A stretch of 16,332 bases of DNA, taken from positions 1 to 16,332 of the forward strand of contig JAESRD010000052.1 of NCBI GenBank assembly GCA_016764835.1, given 5' to 3'. The stretch is from Paracoccaceae bacterium (GTDB taxonomy: Bacteria > Pseudomonadota > Alphaproteobacteria > Rhodobacterales > Rhodobacteraceae). Each line of letters starts with the position of its first letter. Within the stretch, counting starts at the first letter, position 1. Made by a program: the position numbers and the translations under genes. Shown one piece after another: positions 6,782 through 14,412 of this stretch. The notes under the pieces were generated by a model. The model was not told the origin of the DNA. It saw only the letters and a program-made list of their open reading frames with translations, and ran no database searches.

Positions 6782-7674
6782 TTATATGTTTGTTATGCCG
6801 CGCAGCTGTGGCAAGCGACGTTTGATGCGTTTGGCTAAGAAATCGGAAAGGCAGCGCACCCTTGCATTACTGCGTAGATCTGGGTGTCTGAGCAGCCACA
6901 GGTCGAACCTTGGAGCGCTGTTGGCCTTGGCGAGCCGGTGAAGGCTAGGCTGCGGGTCGGCGAGAAAGCAGGGCAACATGGCGATACCCATTTCGGCTTT
7001 GCAGGCTTCCATTTGGGCATTGAGGCTCTCAATTGGCCCCAGACGGGCAGGGCGGGGAAGGCGCTATTGCGCAGCCAAAGCGGCTGGCTGCGGCCCCGGT
7101 GAAAGCCAATCCAGCGGCCACCATTTGGCGTGGTTTTAAGGCCGTGTTTGCGGATGTATTCTTGCGTGGCATAGGGGGCGGTGGCGCAGGCGGCGAGTTT
7201 GCGCCCGATCAGGTCTTCGGGCGGGTTTTGAGCAAATCTGAGGGCCAAATCTGTTTCACGGCGCGCGAGGTCTGCGGCGCCGTAGCCAATGTCGAGTTCT
7301 AGCTCGATATCGGGGTAGATTTCGTTAAATTCGGCCAGGTCTGGCATGAGCAGATTGGTGGCGAGGGCGTCGACCATGGAGAGCTTGATCAGCCCGGCGA
7401 GTTTGCTTTCTTTGCCAAAGACGCGGCGGTCGGCCTCAGCGACGCGGTCTTCAATGTCTTCGGCCAAGGGCAGCAGCTCTTCACCGGTTGCGGTGAGCAC
7501 GAAGCCGGAGGGCAGGCGGTCGAACAGACGGGCGCAGAGTTGGCGCTCGAAACCGTCTATCCGGCGCGAAATTGTTGAATAGCTGACATTGCAGCGGTCT
7601 GCGGCCTCGCGGATGTTGTCACTACGGGCGAGGGCGAGGAAGATTTTGATGTCGTCCCAGTTCAACTGTTCCAA
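6782..7674 (-). pseudogene. LysR-type transcriptional regulator, frameshifted
   Basis: The N-terminal part is a normal LysR regulator: helix-turn-helix in residues about 20-40 (IREAADRCNVSYSTISRRID) and a ligand-binding domain from about 95. The frame is correct to VWG at residues 211-213, then the rest reads as nonsense to the end of the open frame at 6835. In the next frame the true continuation appears: PIESLNAQMEACKAEMGIAM, then LPCFLADP, HPDLRSNARVRC and FLAKRIKR, ending at TAA 6782. Restoring one G in the G run (plus-strand CCCC at 7037-7040) gives an intact protein of 297 residues, the normal length for the family. The start is a TTG at 7674 (or TTG 7665, giving MNWDDIK). The gene is divergent from the exported small protein and just upstream of the dioxygenase, so those are its probable targets. 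It may be a real loss, a sequencing error in the G run, or phase variation. Confidence 0.8.
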
Positions 7675-7687
7675 ATTTGCAAATACC

Positions 7688-7717
7688 TTGTGCAGTATTG
7701 AATGTTTATCTGCACAA
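7688..7717. promoter_or_regulatory. Dyad operator in LysR intergenic region
   Basis: TTGTGCAG (7688-7695) and CTGCACAA (7710-7717) are exact reverse complements separated by 14 bases. The dyad begins about 14 bases upstream of the LysR start and lies about 70 bases before the divergent small gene. Placement between a LysR gene and a divergent target is standard for LysR operators. That it binds this regulator is inference. Confidence 0.6.
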
Positions 7718-7786
7718 TTAGAACAGTTATCTCGGCTTCACAAGCGCTGCTCGGGCTTTGCAGCGCAAACAACCGAGGGATTTTTT

Positions 7787-8188
7787 ATGAAACGACGTTC
7801 ACTTATTGCCGCTTCGTTGCTGGCAGTAACGCTTGCGACATTTGCCACTGCTCCGGCGGCTGTGGCGCAAGATGCCGGGTTTTACTTTATTGATTTGCTG
7901 CAGTTGCAGGATGGCAAAACACCGAGCGATGCTGCGGCGTATTTTGCGCTGATTGAGCCTGTTGTGGCTGAACATGGATTGGTGCGTGCGCTGCCTTCAT
8001 TTAACATTATGCAGGTTATGGCGGGCAATTCAGATGCTGATTTGCTGAATGTATGGACTGTGACTGACCCTCAGGGCACGTTTGAGGGCATTTTTAGCGA
8101 TGACGCCTATTTGCAGCATATTGAGCTGCGCAACAGTATTTTTGACATGGGGAATTCGACCATGTTTGTGCTAACACCAAACAGCTGA
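7787..8188 (+). CDS. Small exported protein, DUF1330-like
   Basis: A 133-residue protein with a clear signal peptide (MKRRSLIAASLLAVTLATFA, cleavage probably after AAVAQ or AVA near residue 28). The mature part of about 105 residues resembles the dimeric alpha-beta barrel pattern of DUF1330 and EthD-like proteins: FYFIDLLQLQDG, AAYFALIEPVVAEHGLV, LLNVWTVTD, then FSDDAYLQHIELRNS. The similarity is judged by eye and the family is tentative. The function is unknown. I chose the ATG at 7787 because a strong GAGGGA lies six bases upstream and the signal peptide begins there. The longer open frame back to 7589 is antisense to the LysR gene. It is divergent from that regulator and shares its dyad, which suggests joint control with the exported dioxygenase. 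Confidence 0.75.
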   Translation: MKRRSLIAASLLAVTLATFATAPAAVAQDAGFYFIDLLQLQDGKTPSDAAAYFALIEPVVAEHGLVRALPSFNIMQVMAGNSDADLLNVWTVTDPQGTFEGIFSDDAYLQHIELRNSIFDMGNSTMFVLTPNS

Positions 8189-8195
8189 ACGGCTC

Positions 8196-8234
8196 GGCCC
8201 CGGCATTTTACAGTGACGGGGCCAAGATTTTAAA
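8196..8234. terminator. Terminator hairpin between convergent genes
   Basis: GGCCCCG (8196-8202) and CGGGGCC (8217-8223) pair perfectly across a 14-base loop, followed by AAGATTTTAAAAA. It lies between the 3' end of the small exported protein gene and the convergent dehydrogenase gene, and the A/T runs on both sides would allow two-way termination. Confidence 0.6.
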
Positions 8235-8250
8235 AAGCAGAACCTGTGAT

Positions 8251-8979
8251 TTAGATGTCAAAATTGGTCGGCAAGATCACCATGTCGCGGATGGTGACAT
8301 TACGGCCGCGGGTCAGTGCGAAGATCAGCGCGTCGGATACTTCTGTGGGCTCGATCAGCGAGCCGTTTTCTTTGGCTTTGCGCAGGTTTTCTTCTGGCCA
8401 ATCGGCGAGCAGGGCCGAGATGACCGGGCCGGGCGAGAGCTGGCCGACACGAATGCCGTGCGGGCGCAGCTGACGGCGCACAGTTTGTACGAAACAGTTT
8501 ATCGCCCATTTGGAGGCCGAATAAACCGGCTCCCATGAGATAGCGGCATGGCCTGCAACCGAGCAGGTCACCCAGATATCGCCGGTATTGCGGGCTTTCA
8601 TATGCGGGATGACCGCGTGCACGTTTTTCATCACAACGTTGATGTTGAGGTTGAGCATCATGTCGATAGTTGCGGGGTCTGTCTCATCAAGATCACCGCC
8701 AATATAGGTGCCGGCATTGCAGTATAGAATGTCTATGTGGCTGACTTTGTTGAGGATATCTGGAATGAGGGCGTTACAGCTTTCAGTGTCGAGCAGGTCG
8801 GTTACTTGGGCGATTGCTTTGTCGCCGAGCTTGGCTGTTAGCTCTTTGAGGGCTGCGGCGTCGCGGTCAACCATGACCACGGTGGCACCTTCGGCCAGAA
8901 GTGCTTCGGTTGCGGCAAGGCCAATGCCAGAGGCGGCGCCGGTGATGGCGGCGATTTTGCCTTTGAGTTTTTGTGTCAT
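8251..8979 (-). CDS. rbtD: Ribitol 2-dehydrogenase-like SDR oxidoreductase
   Basis: A 242-residue short-chain dehydrogenase likely to oxidise ribitol to D-ribulose with NAD. Cofactor loop TGAASGIG is at 13-20, with D38 at the end of the second strand favouring NAD. CNAG is at 87-90 and the catalytic S140, Y153 and K157 are in place. Several stretches closely resemble Klebsiella ribitol dehydrogenase as I recall it: NAGTYIGG, WEPVYSASK, SPGPVISALLADWP and the C-terminal NVTIRDMVILP. A related pentitol could be the true substrate. A good AGGGGA ribosome site precedes the ATG. It is the last gene of the leftward operon, 24 bases after the other SDR. Confidence 0.78.
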   Translation of the reverse strand: MTQKLKGKIAAITGAASGIGLAATEALLAEGATVVMVDRDAAALKELTAKLGDKAIAQVTDLLDTESCNALIPDILNKVSHIDILYCNAGTYIGGDLDETDPATIDMMLNLNINVVMKNVHAVIPHMKARNTGDIWVTCSVAGHAAISWEPVYSASKWAINCFVQTVRRQLRPHGIRVGQLSPGPVISALLADWPEENLRKAKENGSLIEPTEVSDALIFALTRGRNVTIRDMVILPTNFDI

Positions 8980-9003
8980 TTGGTTCCCCTAGAATTGCAA
9001 AGG

Positions 9004-9768
9004 TTAATGCGTGATGTAACCGCCATCGGCGACCAAAGTGGTGCCGGTGACGTAAGATGCGGCGTCGGAGGCCAAGAACAGCACGCAATTGGCCATTTCT
9101 TCTGGGCGACCGAAGCGGGCCATTGGCGTATTCTCAGTCCAGACCTTGTTCCATTCGTCATTGGCGATGCCGCCTTTGGTCATGTCGGAGATCACATAGC
9201 CGGGGGCGAGCGCGTTTACGCGGATACCGCGGCCCGCATATTCAAAGGCCATGGTTGTGGTCATCTGGTGGATGGCGGCTTTGGACGAATTATAGGCGAC
9301 TTGCAGCTGGGGTTTGTTGGCGACAAAGCCGGAGATTGAGCCGATATTGATAATTGCGCCCGCACCTTGGGCGAGCATTGGCTTTATGGCTTCGCGGGCA
9401 ATGCGAAACGGCGCGGTGAAGTTGGTATCCATGATATTGGCCAGCTGGGCATCGGTAAATTCGTGGAAATTACCGTCATCGGCGACGCCCGCATTATTGA
9501 CCAAGATGTCGAGGCTACCGAACTCTTCGATTGTGGCGGCGGTGATGAGCGCGGGGGTGGCCTCGTCGGTGACATCGGCCTTTATCCAAGCGGTGCGGCT
9601 GGGGTTTGCTTTGAGCAGGGCCGAAAGTTGGGGCGTCTCTGAGCGGCTGGTGAGCATGCAATTGGCCCCGGCTTCGAGGAAGGCCTGGGCCGTGGCGAGG
9701 CCGATGCCACGATTGCCACCGGTGATCAGCGCGGTTTTACCGTCGAGCCGAAATTGTTGAAGTGTCAC
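9004..9768 (-). CDS. SDR polyol or sugar dehydrogenase (galactitol/sorbose type)
   Basis: A 254-residue classical SDR. It has TGGNRGIG at 16-23, NNAG at 91-94, catalytic S146, Y159 and K163, and the conserved C-terminal segment YVTGTTLVADGGY. The RLDGKTALITG start, ALAPGYV and the ending pattern resemble galactitol 2-dehydrogenase, sorbose reductase and gluconate 5-dehydrogenase, and the locus points to a sugar alcohol or ketose as substrate. The start is a GTG at 9768 with AGGA upstream; the nearby ATG is out of frame and meets a stop at once. It is 20 bases after the kinase and 24 bases before the ribitol dehydrogenase-like gene, so all are one leftward operon. The exact substrate cannot be read from the sequence. 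Confidence 0.75.
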   Translation of the reverse strand: MTLQQFRLDGKTALITGGNRGIGLATAQAFLEAGANCMLTSRSETPQLSALLKANPSRTAWIKADVTDEATPALITAATIEEFGSLDILVNNAGVADDGNFHEFTDAQLANIMDTNFTAPFRIAREAIKPMLAQGAGAIINIGSISGFVANKPQLQVAYNSSKAAIHQMTTTMAFEYAGRGIRVNALAPGYVISDMTKGGIANDEWNKVWTENTPMARFGRPEEMANCVLFLASDAASYVTGTTLVADGGYITH

Positions 9769-9788
9769 ATGGGTTCCTATCTTTTGCG

Positions 9789-10781
9789 TCAGGGCCGTTT
9801 GGCGGGGCCATATTGGGTTTTGGCAATAAACTCGTCGAGCTGGGCGCGGCTGCCTGCGCCTTCCATTGGGCCTTGGAAGGTGACGGATCTGGCACCTGCG
9901 GCATTGGCGTAGAGCAAGGATTTGGCCAGCGGCAGGCCGAGGCGGCGGCAGGCGACATAGGCGCCGCCAAAGCAGTCACCGGCGCCGGTTGGGTCTTGTT
10001 CCTGGACCATGAAGGGAGGGACATGCTCGGCGGTGCCATCTGGTAAAAAGGCGCTGGCGCCGTGGGCGCCGCGCTTGAGCACGACTTCGCTGATGCCCGT
10101 TGCGAACAGGCTTTGCAGGGCGGCGGCTTCGCCGGCATCGGGCGGTGTGCCCGCGGCAATGTATAGCTCATCGGCCGAGGGCAGGAGCAGATCTGTTTGG
10201 CCGAGGATGCGCGCGAAGGCGGGGGCGGCGCTGCTGGCCAGTTCTTTGCGGATGTTTGGGTCGAGCGAGAGGGTGCCGCCATTGGACTTTATGATTGTCG
10301 CGGCGCGGTCGATGATTTGGACCATGTTTTCATTGGCGATGAAGGTGCCCATGACGTGGAGGTGACCGGCGCGGGCGGTCAGGGCCTGGGTCTGGGCGCT
10401 CCATGTCAGGCTTCCGGCAGCGGAGGCGGAGAGGTTAAAGATGAAATCGCGGGTACCGTCTGGGCGATAGCGAACAAAGGCGGTGCCGGTTGGCAGGGAT
10501 TTGTGGGTGGTGATGGCGGAGATATCAACGCCGTCGCGGGCGAGGCGGGCGGTGTTGATGCGGCCAAAGTCATCGTCGCCGACGCAGGCAATGAGGGCAG
10601 CGGAACCGCCGATGCGGCCACATTGGTTAATAAAGATGGCCGGTGCGCCGCTGGGATAGGGGCCGGTCAGGGGCTGGGGGGTGAGAAAGCCACTGCCAAT
10701 TGTGGTGGCCATAATCTCGACGAGGATTTCGCCGATGCAGATTGTCGGGCCGGTGGTGTCTGGAGCGAGGCTGTTAGGCAT
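9789..10781 (-). CDS. PfkB-family sugar kinase (tagatose kinase-like)
   Basis: A 330-residue ribokinase/PfkB-family kinase that would phosphorylate the ketose made by the dehydrogenases. It starts with the usual strand ICIGEILVEI (14-23), has GPYPSGAPAIFINQCGRIGG (40-59) and GDDDFG (68-73) near the sugar site, and the DPTGAGDCFGGAYV signature at 263-276 with catalytic D269. The combination EILVEIMATT plus GPYPSGAPAIF reminds me of the tagatose kinase branch, which acts in galactitol use in Agrobacterium, but a ribulose or other ketose substrate is possible. I chose ATG 10781, which overlaps the end of the regulator gene by 8 bases (ATGCCTAA); an ATG at 10790 would add MPP. There is no clear ribosome site, so translation is probably coupled to the regulator. 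Longer upstream extension is antisense noise. Confidence 0.8.
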   Translation of the reverse strand: MPNSLAPDTTGPTICIGEILVEIMATTIGSGFLTPQPLTGPYPSGAPAIFINQCGRIGGSAALIACVGDDDFGRINTARLARDGVDISAITTHKSLPTGTAFVRYRPDGTRDFIFNLSASAAGSLTWSAQTQALTARAGHLHVMGTFIANENMVQIIDRAATIIKSNGGTLSLDPNIRKELASSAAPAFARILGQTDLLLPSADELYIAAGTPPDAGEAAALQSLFATGISEVVLKRGAHGASAFLPDGTAEHVPPFMVQEQDPTGAGDCFGGAYVACRRLGLPLAKSLLYANAAGARSVTFQGPMEGAGSRAQLDEFIAKTQYGPAKRP

Positions 10782-11736
10782 CGGCGGCATCGAGCAGCAG
10801 ACGGGCGGTGACATCATCGGTGGCGAGGGTGTCGACCAAGCCGCGACGGCAGGCGGCGCGGATGATATCGACTTTGTGCGGGCCCGCGGCGGCCATGATT
10901 TTCTCTGGCACGGCGCGGACTTGGCTGAGCGGCATGCCGAGGGTTCGGTCGTCAATGGCTTGGGAAACTGTATTGCCGTCTTTGTCGAGGAACCGGCCGA
11001 GGACATCGCCGATAGCACCTGCTTTTATCAGCGCTTCGGGGGTGAGGCCACGGGGCAGGCCGTGCGAGACGAGGAAGGATTTTGGCGAGACATTTGAGCA
11101 GGTTAGCAGCACGGCATCAAGGGACTCAAACTTTTTGAAGTGACCTTTGAGGGCCGATTGCGACAGGAACAGGTCGCGGTCTATGCCTTCTGACAGGTAG
11201 ATTGGCGCGGTTAGGATTGAGTAATGTGCGCCAAGGATACCGGCGAAACCGGAGGCAACACCGAAGGAATTAAAGGTCGATCCTTGGGCCGTGCCGCCGA
11301 GGATGGACACGACTTCTAGCTTGGGCAGGGTCATGCGGGGCAGGCGGCGGATGGCGCTGTCGATTGTCAGCCCCCATGACACGCCGATAGATTGCCACGA
11401 GGCGGCGCGGAGGCGTTCTGTCAGCAGAGCGGCGAGGGCGGCACCGACGGGGCGGTGAAAATCATAGTCATTCTTATTGGCCAGACCGACGACAGCGCGC
11501 TCGATACCGAGCGCATCTTTGAGCTCTTGCTGGATCTGGGTGCGGGCGACAAAGGGCGAGGCGATTTGGATTTTTATCAGGCCAAGGGCCTTGGCCCGCT
11601 GGATAGACTGGTTGACCCGCAGCCTTGTGACATCAAGCATTTGGGCGATTTCGGCTTGGGTCATTTCATTGACGAAATAGTGCCAGCAAATCTCGGTAAT
11701 GAATGCTTCGCTGTCTTCGATGAGTTCGCGCGCCAC
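10774..11736 (-). CDS. SorC/DeoR-type sugar-binding transcriptional regulator
   Basis: A 320-residue SorC-family regulator. An N-terminal helix-turn-helix (residues about 23-50, NEMTQAEIAQMLDVTRLRVN and QSIQRAKALGLI) is followed by the large sugar-phosphate-binding domain. Its conserved features include VGVSWGLT-like SIGVSWGLTIDS (115-126), the VVSILGG strand, and RGLVDTLATDD near the end, where SorC proteins contact ligand. Members bind phosphorylated sugars or ketoses and switch operons on or off. Start is GTG 11736 with GAGG eight bases upstream. It is the first gene of the leftward operon and divergent from the transporter operon, so it probably controls both arms from the shared 220-base intergenic region. 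Confidence 0.87.
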   Translation of the reverse strand: MARELIEDSEAFITEICWHYFVNEMTQAEIAQMLDVTRLRVNQSIQRAKALGLIKIQIASPFVARTQIQQELKDALGIERAVVGLANKNDYDFHRPVGAALAALLTERLRAASWQSIGVSWGLTIDSAIRRLPRMTLPKLEVVSILGGTAQGSTFNSFGVASGFAGILGAHYSILTAPIYLSEGIDRDLFLSQSALKGHFKKFESLDAVLLTCSNVSPKSFLVSHGLPRGLTPEALIKAGAIGDVLGRFLDKDGNTVSQAIDDRTLGMPLSQVRAVPEKIMAAAGPHKVDIIRAACRRGLVDTLATDDVTARLLLDAADA

Positions 11737-11956
11737 TGATTGATCCTCTTCGAAGCGTACCTTTTGTCAGTAGTACACGATGCCGTAAATAATGCACATC
11801 CTACACATGCATGACAAGCGATACATTTGAAAATTTTCACTTGCATGGGCTGGCGTACAAATGCATTGTGGCGCTAAGAGTGGACGCGAATCGACAGGTT
11901 AAACTGTTGCCGACAAGAATGCGGATCAACTCTTTTGACATTAGGGAGGACAGCAA
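11737..11956. promoter_or_regulatory. Divergent control region of the polyol locus
   Basis: This 220-base region separates the regulator operon from the transporter operon and must hold both promoters. It contains a perfect 12-bp palindrome TGAAAATTTTCA at 11828-11839 and three TGCAT elements (11808-11812, 11842-11846, 11862-11866), two inside ATGCAT palindromes. These are the best operator candidates for the SorC-type protein. A strong GGGAGGA ribosome site at about 11944-11950 serves the binding protein gene. I could not place -35 and -10 boxes with confidence; the TTGACA at 11936-11941 is too close to the start codon. Confidence 0.5.
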
Positions 11957-13396
11957 ATGAGCTTTGCTTACAAACTTGGCGCATCAGCGCTGGCAATTTC
12001 ACTCGCAGCCGGTGCTGCGTTTGCAGACGTTAATGACGATTTTTGGAGAGAGGCGGCCGCACCTTATCAGGGTGTAACCCTGCGCGGTGTGACGGAATCT
12101 TCGCCACCATCGCTGTATATTCGCGAAGTATTGGCCCCGCAATTCGAAGAGCTGACAGGCATTCGCGTTGATATTGAGACCACATCTTGGGACCAGATGT
12201 TCGACAAGGCCATTAAGGACATGGAAGCCGGAACCGGCATCTATGACATGGTCTATATTGAGCAGGACATCATCTACTCATATCTGTCGCGTGATTTCTT
12301 GGTGAACACCACCCAGATGCTGGCCGACAACCCGGCGCTGCAAGCCCCAAGCTATGATGAAGCCAACTTCACGACATTTGCCGACTATTTCAGAAACGCT
12401 GATGGCGATCTGTTCGGCGTGCCGATGGAAGCTTTCATCAAAATCTACCTGTACCGGACTGACCTGTTTGGCGACCCTGATATTCAGGCCGCCTTTATGG
12501 AGCAAACCGGCCACGCGCTTGCACCAGCAACAACGCATGACGAATATGCGGTGATTGCGCAGTTCTTCACCGCTTATGGCGAAGAGAATGACATGGACCT
12601 CTGGGGCACAACGGCCCAGGCACATACCGGCCATGTTGCATCTTGGTATGAGTACTTTGAGTCGATTGCGCCAACATTTGGTGTCTATAATTGGGGCATT
12701 GACGCGGATAACAACTATTCCGCATCGGTCGCCAATGGCGGGCAGATGAACTCCGATGAGGCCAAAGCGGCGATGACGTGGTGGCTGTCGATGCGCGATA
12801 TTGCTCCACCTGAGAGCCCTGCTTCGACATGGACAGAAGTTGGCACAACATTTGGTGCCGGTCGTGCGGCTCAGGGTCTTGTCTACGGCGAGAATGCTGG
12901 CTGGATTGCAGCTGACGCGACAAAGTCGCTTGTTGTTGGCAATGTCGGCGTGGCACTGCCACCGCTGGAGCCGGGTGTAATGGACGCTGCTGAAAGCGGC
13001 GAAGGTTACATTGGCTATTATGATGGCGGCGCCTTTGGTCTGCCTTCGTCTTCAACCCAGCAGGAAGCTGCTTTGTTGTTCCTTCAGTTCATTGGCCAGA
13101 ACGAAGTTCAGCCTGACTGGGCAGTGGCTGCACCACGTGTGACGAATACTGCCACATATGACGATCCTAAAGTGATCGCCATGAACATAGAGCTTGGCGG
13201 CTATTACGACATGCTACAGAACCAAGGCTATTTGTTTGCGGGTGCTCCACCTTACCCGTTCCACGCACAGGTTCGTGAAGCAACTGCACCGACATTCTTC
13301 GAGATCCTGATTGGCAATATCTCTGTCAGTGATGGTCTTGACCAGATGGCGGCTGAAGCTGAAGCTGAGCTGGAAAACCTTGGCTACCGCAACTAA
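11957..13396 (+). CDS. ABC transporter periplasmic sugar/polyol-binding protein
   Basis: A 479-residue family 1 extracellular solute-binding protein that captures substrate in the periplasm and delivers it to the two permeases downstream. Signal peptide residues 1-23 have a hydrophobic core ([13 protein letters not shown]) with cleavage before DVNDDFW. The mature protein shows typical cluster features: [12 protein letters not shown] near the start, VRVDIE-like strand [34 protein letters not shown], and the [18 protein letters not shown] helix region. The length is somewhat above that of maltose-type proteins. The neighbours (xylitol- and ribitol-type dehydrogenases) point to a polyol ligand such as xylitol, ribitol, arabinitol or galactitol. 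An ideal GGGAGGA ribosome site lies before the ATG. A terminator-like hairpin follows the gene, so it is probably made in excess over the permeases. Confidence 0.85.
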   Translation: MSFAYKLGASALAISLAAGAAFADVNDDFWREAAAPYQGVTLRGVTESSPPSLYIREVLAPQFEELTGIRVDIETTSWDQMFDKAIKDMEAGTGIYDMVYIEQDIIYSYLSRDFLVNTTQMLADNPALQAPSYDEANFTTFADYFRNADGDLFGVPMEAFIKIYLYRTDLFGDPDIQAAFMEQTGHALAPATTHDEYAVIAQFFTAYGEENDMDLWGTTAQAHTGHVASWYEYFESIAPTFGVYNWGIDADNNYSASVANGGQMNSDEAKAAMTWWLSMRDIAPPESPASTWTEVGTTFGAGRAAQGLVYGENAGWIAADATKSLVVGNVGVALPPLEPGVMDAAESGEGYIGYYDGGAFGLPSSSTQQEAALLFLQFIGQNEVQPDWAVAAPRVTNTATYDDPKVIAMNIELGGYYDMLQNQGYLFAGAPPYPFHAQVREATAPTFFEILIGNISVSDGLDQMAAEAEAELENLGYRN

Positions 13397-13420
13397 ATTC
13401 TCTCCCTGAGGATGACTATA

Positions 13421-13456
13421 GGGTCGCCGCTTGTAAGGGTGGCGGCCCGTCTTTTT
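13421..13456 (+). terminator. Intra-operon hairpin with T run after the binding-protein gene
   Basis: GGGTCGCC (13421-13428) pairs with GGCGGCCC (13441-13448), including one G-U pair, over a 12-base loop. It is followed by GTCTTTTT. This is a standard intrinsic terminator shape, placed between the binding protein and the first permease. Partial read-through, or 3'-end protection of the upstream message, would set binding protein above permease. Confidence 0.65.
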
Positions 13457-13529
13457 CGAACCGAGTTTTAACCGTAACATTCTCTACACTGACTTCTGAG
13501 ATCGCTTTAAGAATAAAGGGAACCCGACG

Positions 13530-14408
13530 ATGCAATCCAACAAGCTTGGCTGGATAATGCTTGCACCAACATTGGTGATCCTATTTTTCTTCGGGGTCTT
13601 GCCATTTGTCTACGTGGTTTGGCTGGCCTTCCACCAATGGAACCCTTTCGCGGTTGACCCGACCATTATTTATAATGGGGCTGAGAACTTCCGCCGGATC
13701 GTGTTTGACGCGCAGTTTTTGAACTCGGTTACTGTGACGGTGACATTCGTGTTCTTCGCCGTTTTGTCAGAGCTGATCATTGGCTACTTGCTGGCGCAGG
13801 CGTTTATGAAAGAGTTTCCGGGCAAGGCGTTTTTCAGGACCATTCATACGCTGCCGCTGATCATGGCACCGATTATCGTCGGCTCTGTTTGGAAGCTGAT
13901 GACGACGCCGTCGATTGGGATTATCCCACATTATCTTGACGAGCTGTTCGGTATTTCGATGAATATTGGCACCTCGGCCGCCACCGCTTTCGCCACGATT
14001 GTTATCATGGATATTTGGCACTGGACGCCGCTGGTGACGCTGACGCTGATTGCCGCTCTGGTGTCGCTGCCGCGCGACCCGTTTGAGCAGGCACAGATTG
14101 ATGGGGCGAATAAGCGCCAGATATTTTGGCACATTACTCTGCCAATGATCATACCTGCCGTAGTTGCCACTGTGTTTATTCGGCTGATGGACGCTTTGCG
14201 CACGGTTGACGAGGTTTGGATGTTGACCGGGGGCGGGCCGGGTTCGGCGACGCGGTTTGTCGGGGTGCATATCTTCAAAGAAGTGTTCCCGAAGACCAAT
14301 TACGGCTACGGATCGGCGATCTCGGTGATCGTGCTTTATCTTACAATCGTCTCGTGCTGGCTGCTCTATGTGACCATGCTCGCGCCACGTACAAAAAAGA
14401 AGGGTTGA
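13530..14408 (+). CDS. ABC sugar/polyol transporter permease, MalF type
   Basis: A 292-residue inner-membrane permease with about six transmembrane helices; the first spans residues about 6-33 (WIMLAPTLVILFFFGVLPF). The cytoplasmic EAA loop that docks the ATPase is at 186-205 (EQAQIDGANKRQIFWHITLP). The segment MDALRTVDEVWMLTGGGPG is typical of MalF-like subunits of the carbohydrate uptake type 1 family. It pairs with the next gene to form the channel. The start ATG has an AAGGGAA upstream. It begins 133 bases after the binding-protein gene, beyond a hairpin, so it may also need its own promoter. Confidence 0.9.
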   Translation: MQSNKLGWIMLAPTLVILFFFGVLPFVYVVWLAFHQWNPFAVDPTIIYNGAENFRRIVFDAQFLNSVTVTVTFVFFAVLSELIIGYLLAQAFMKEFPGKAFFRTIHTLPLIMAPIIVGSVWKLMTTPSIGIIPHYLDELFGISMNIGTSAATAFATIVIMDIWHWTPLVTLTLIAALVSLPRDPFEQAQIDGANKRQIFWHITLPMIIPAVVATVFIRLMDALRTVDEVWMLTGGGPGSATRFVGVHIFKEVFPKTNYGYGSAISVIVLYLTIVSCWLLYVTMLAPRTKKKG

Positions 14409-14412
14409 AGCC

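Noticed and set aside
7589..7786. Upstream extension of the small exported protein
   Set aside because: It is antisense to the LysR gene. The signal peptide and strong ribosome site mark the start at 7787.
10197..10811. Plus-strand open frame of 204 residues
   Set aside because: Glycine/alanine/valine-rich product opposite the kinase gene, with no ribosome site and no domain. It is a shadow of high-G+C coding sequence.
10782..11018. Upstream extension of the kinase frame to a 409-residue protein
   Set aside because: The added part lies fully inside the regulator gene in another frame and is serine/proline/alanine-rich frame-shadow sequence. The kinase fold starts just after 10781.
11936..11941. 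TTGACA as a -35 box of the binding-protein gene
   Set aside because: It is only 15 bases from the start codon and next to the ribosome site, leaving no room for a -10 box and transcript start.
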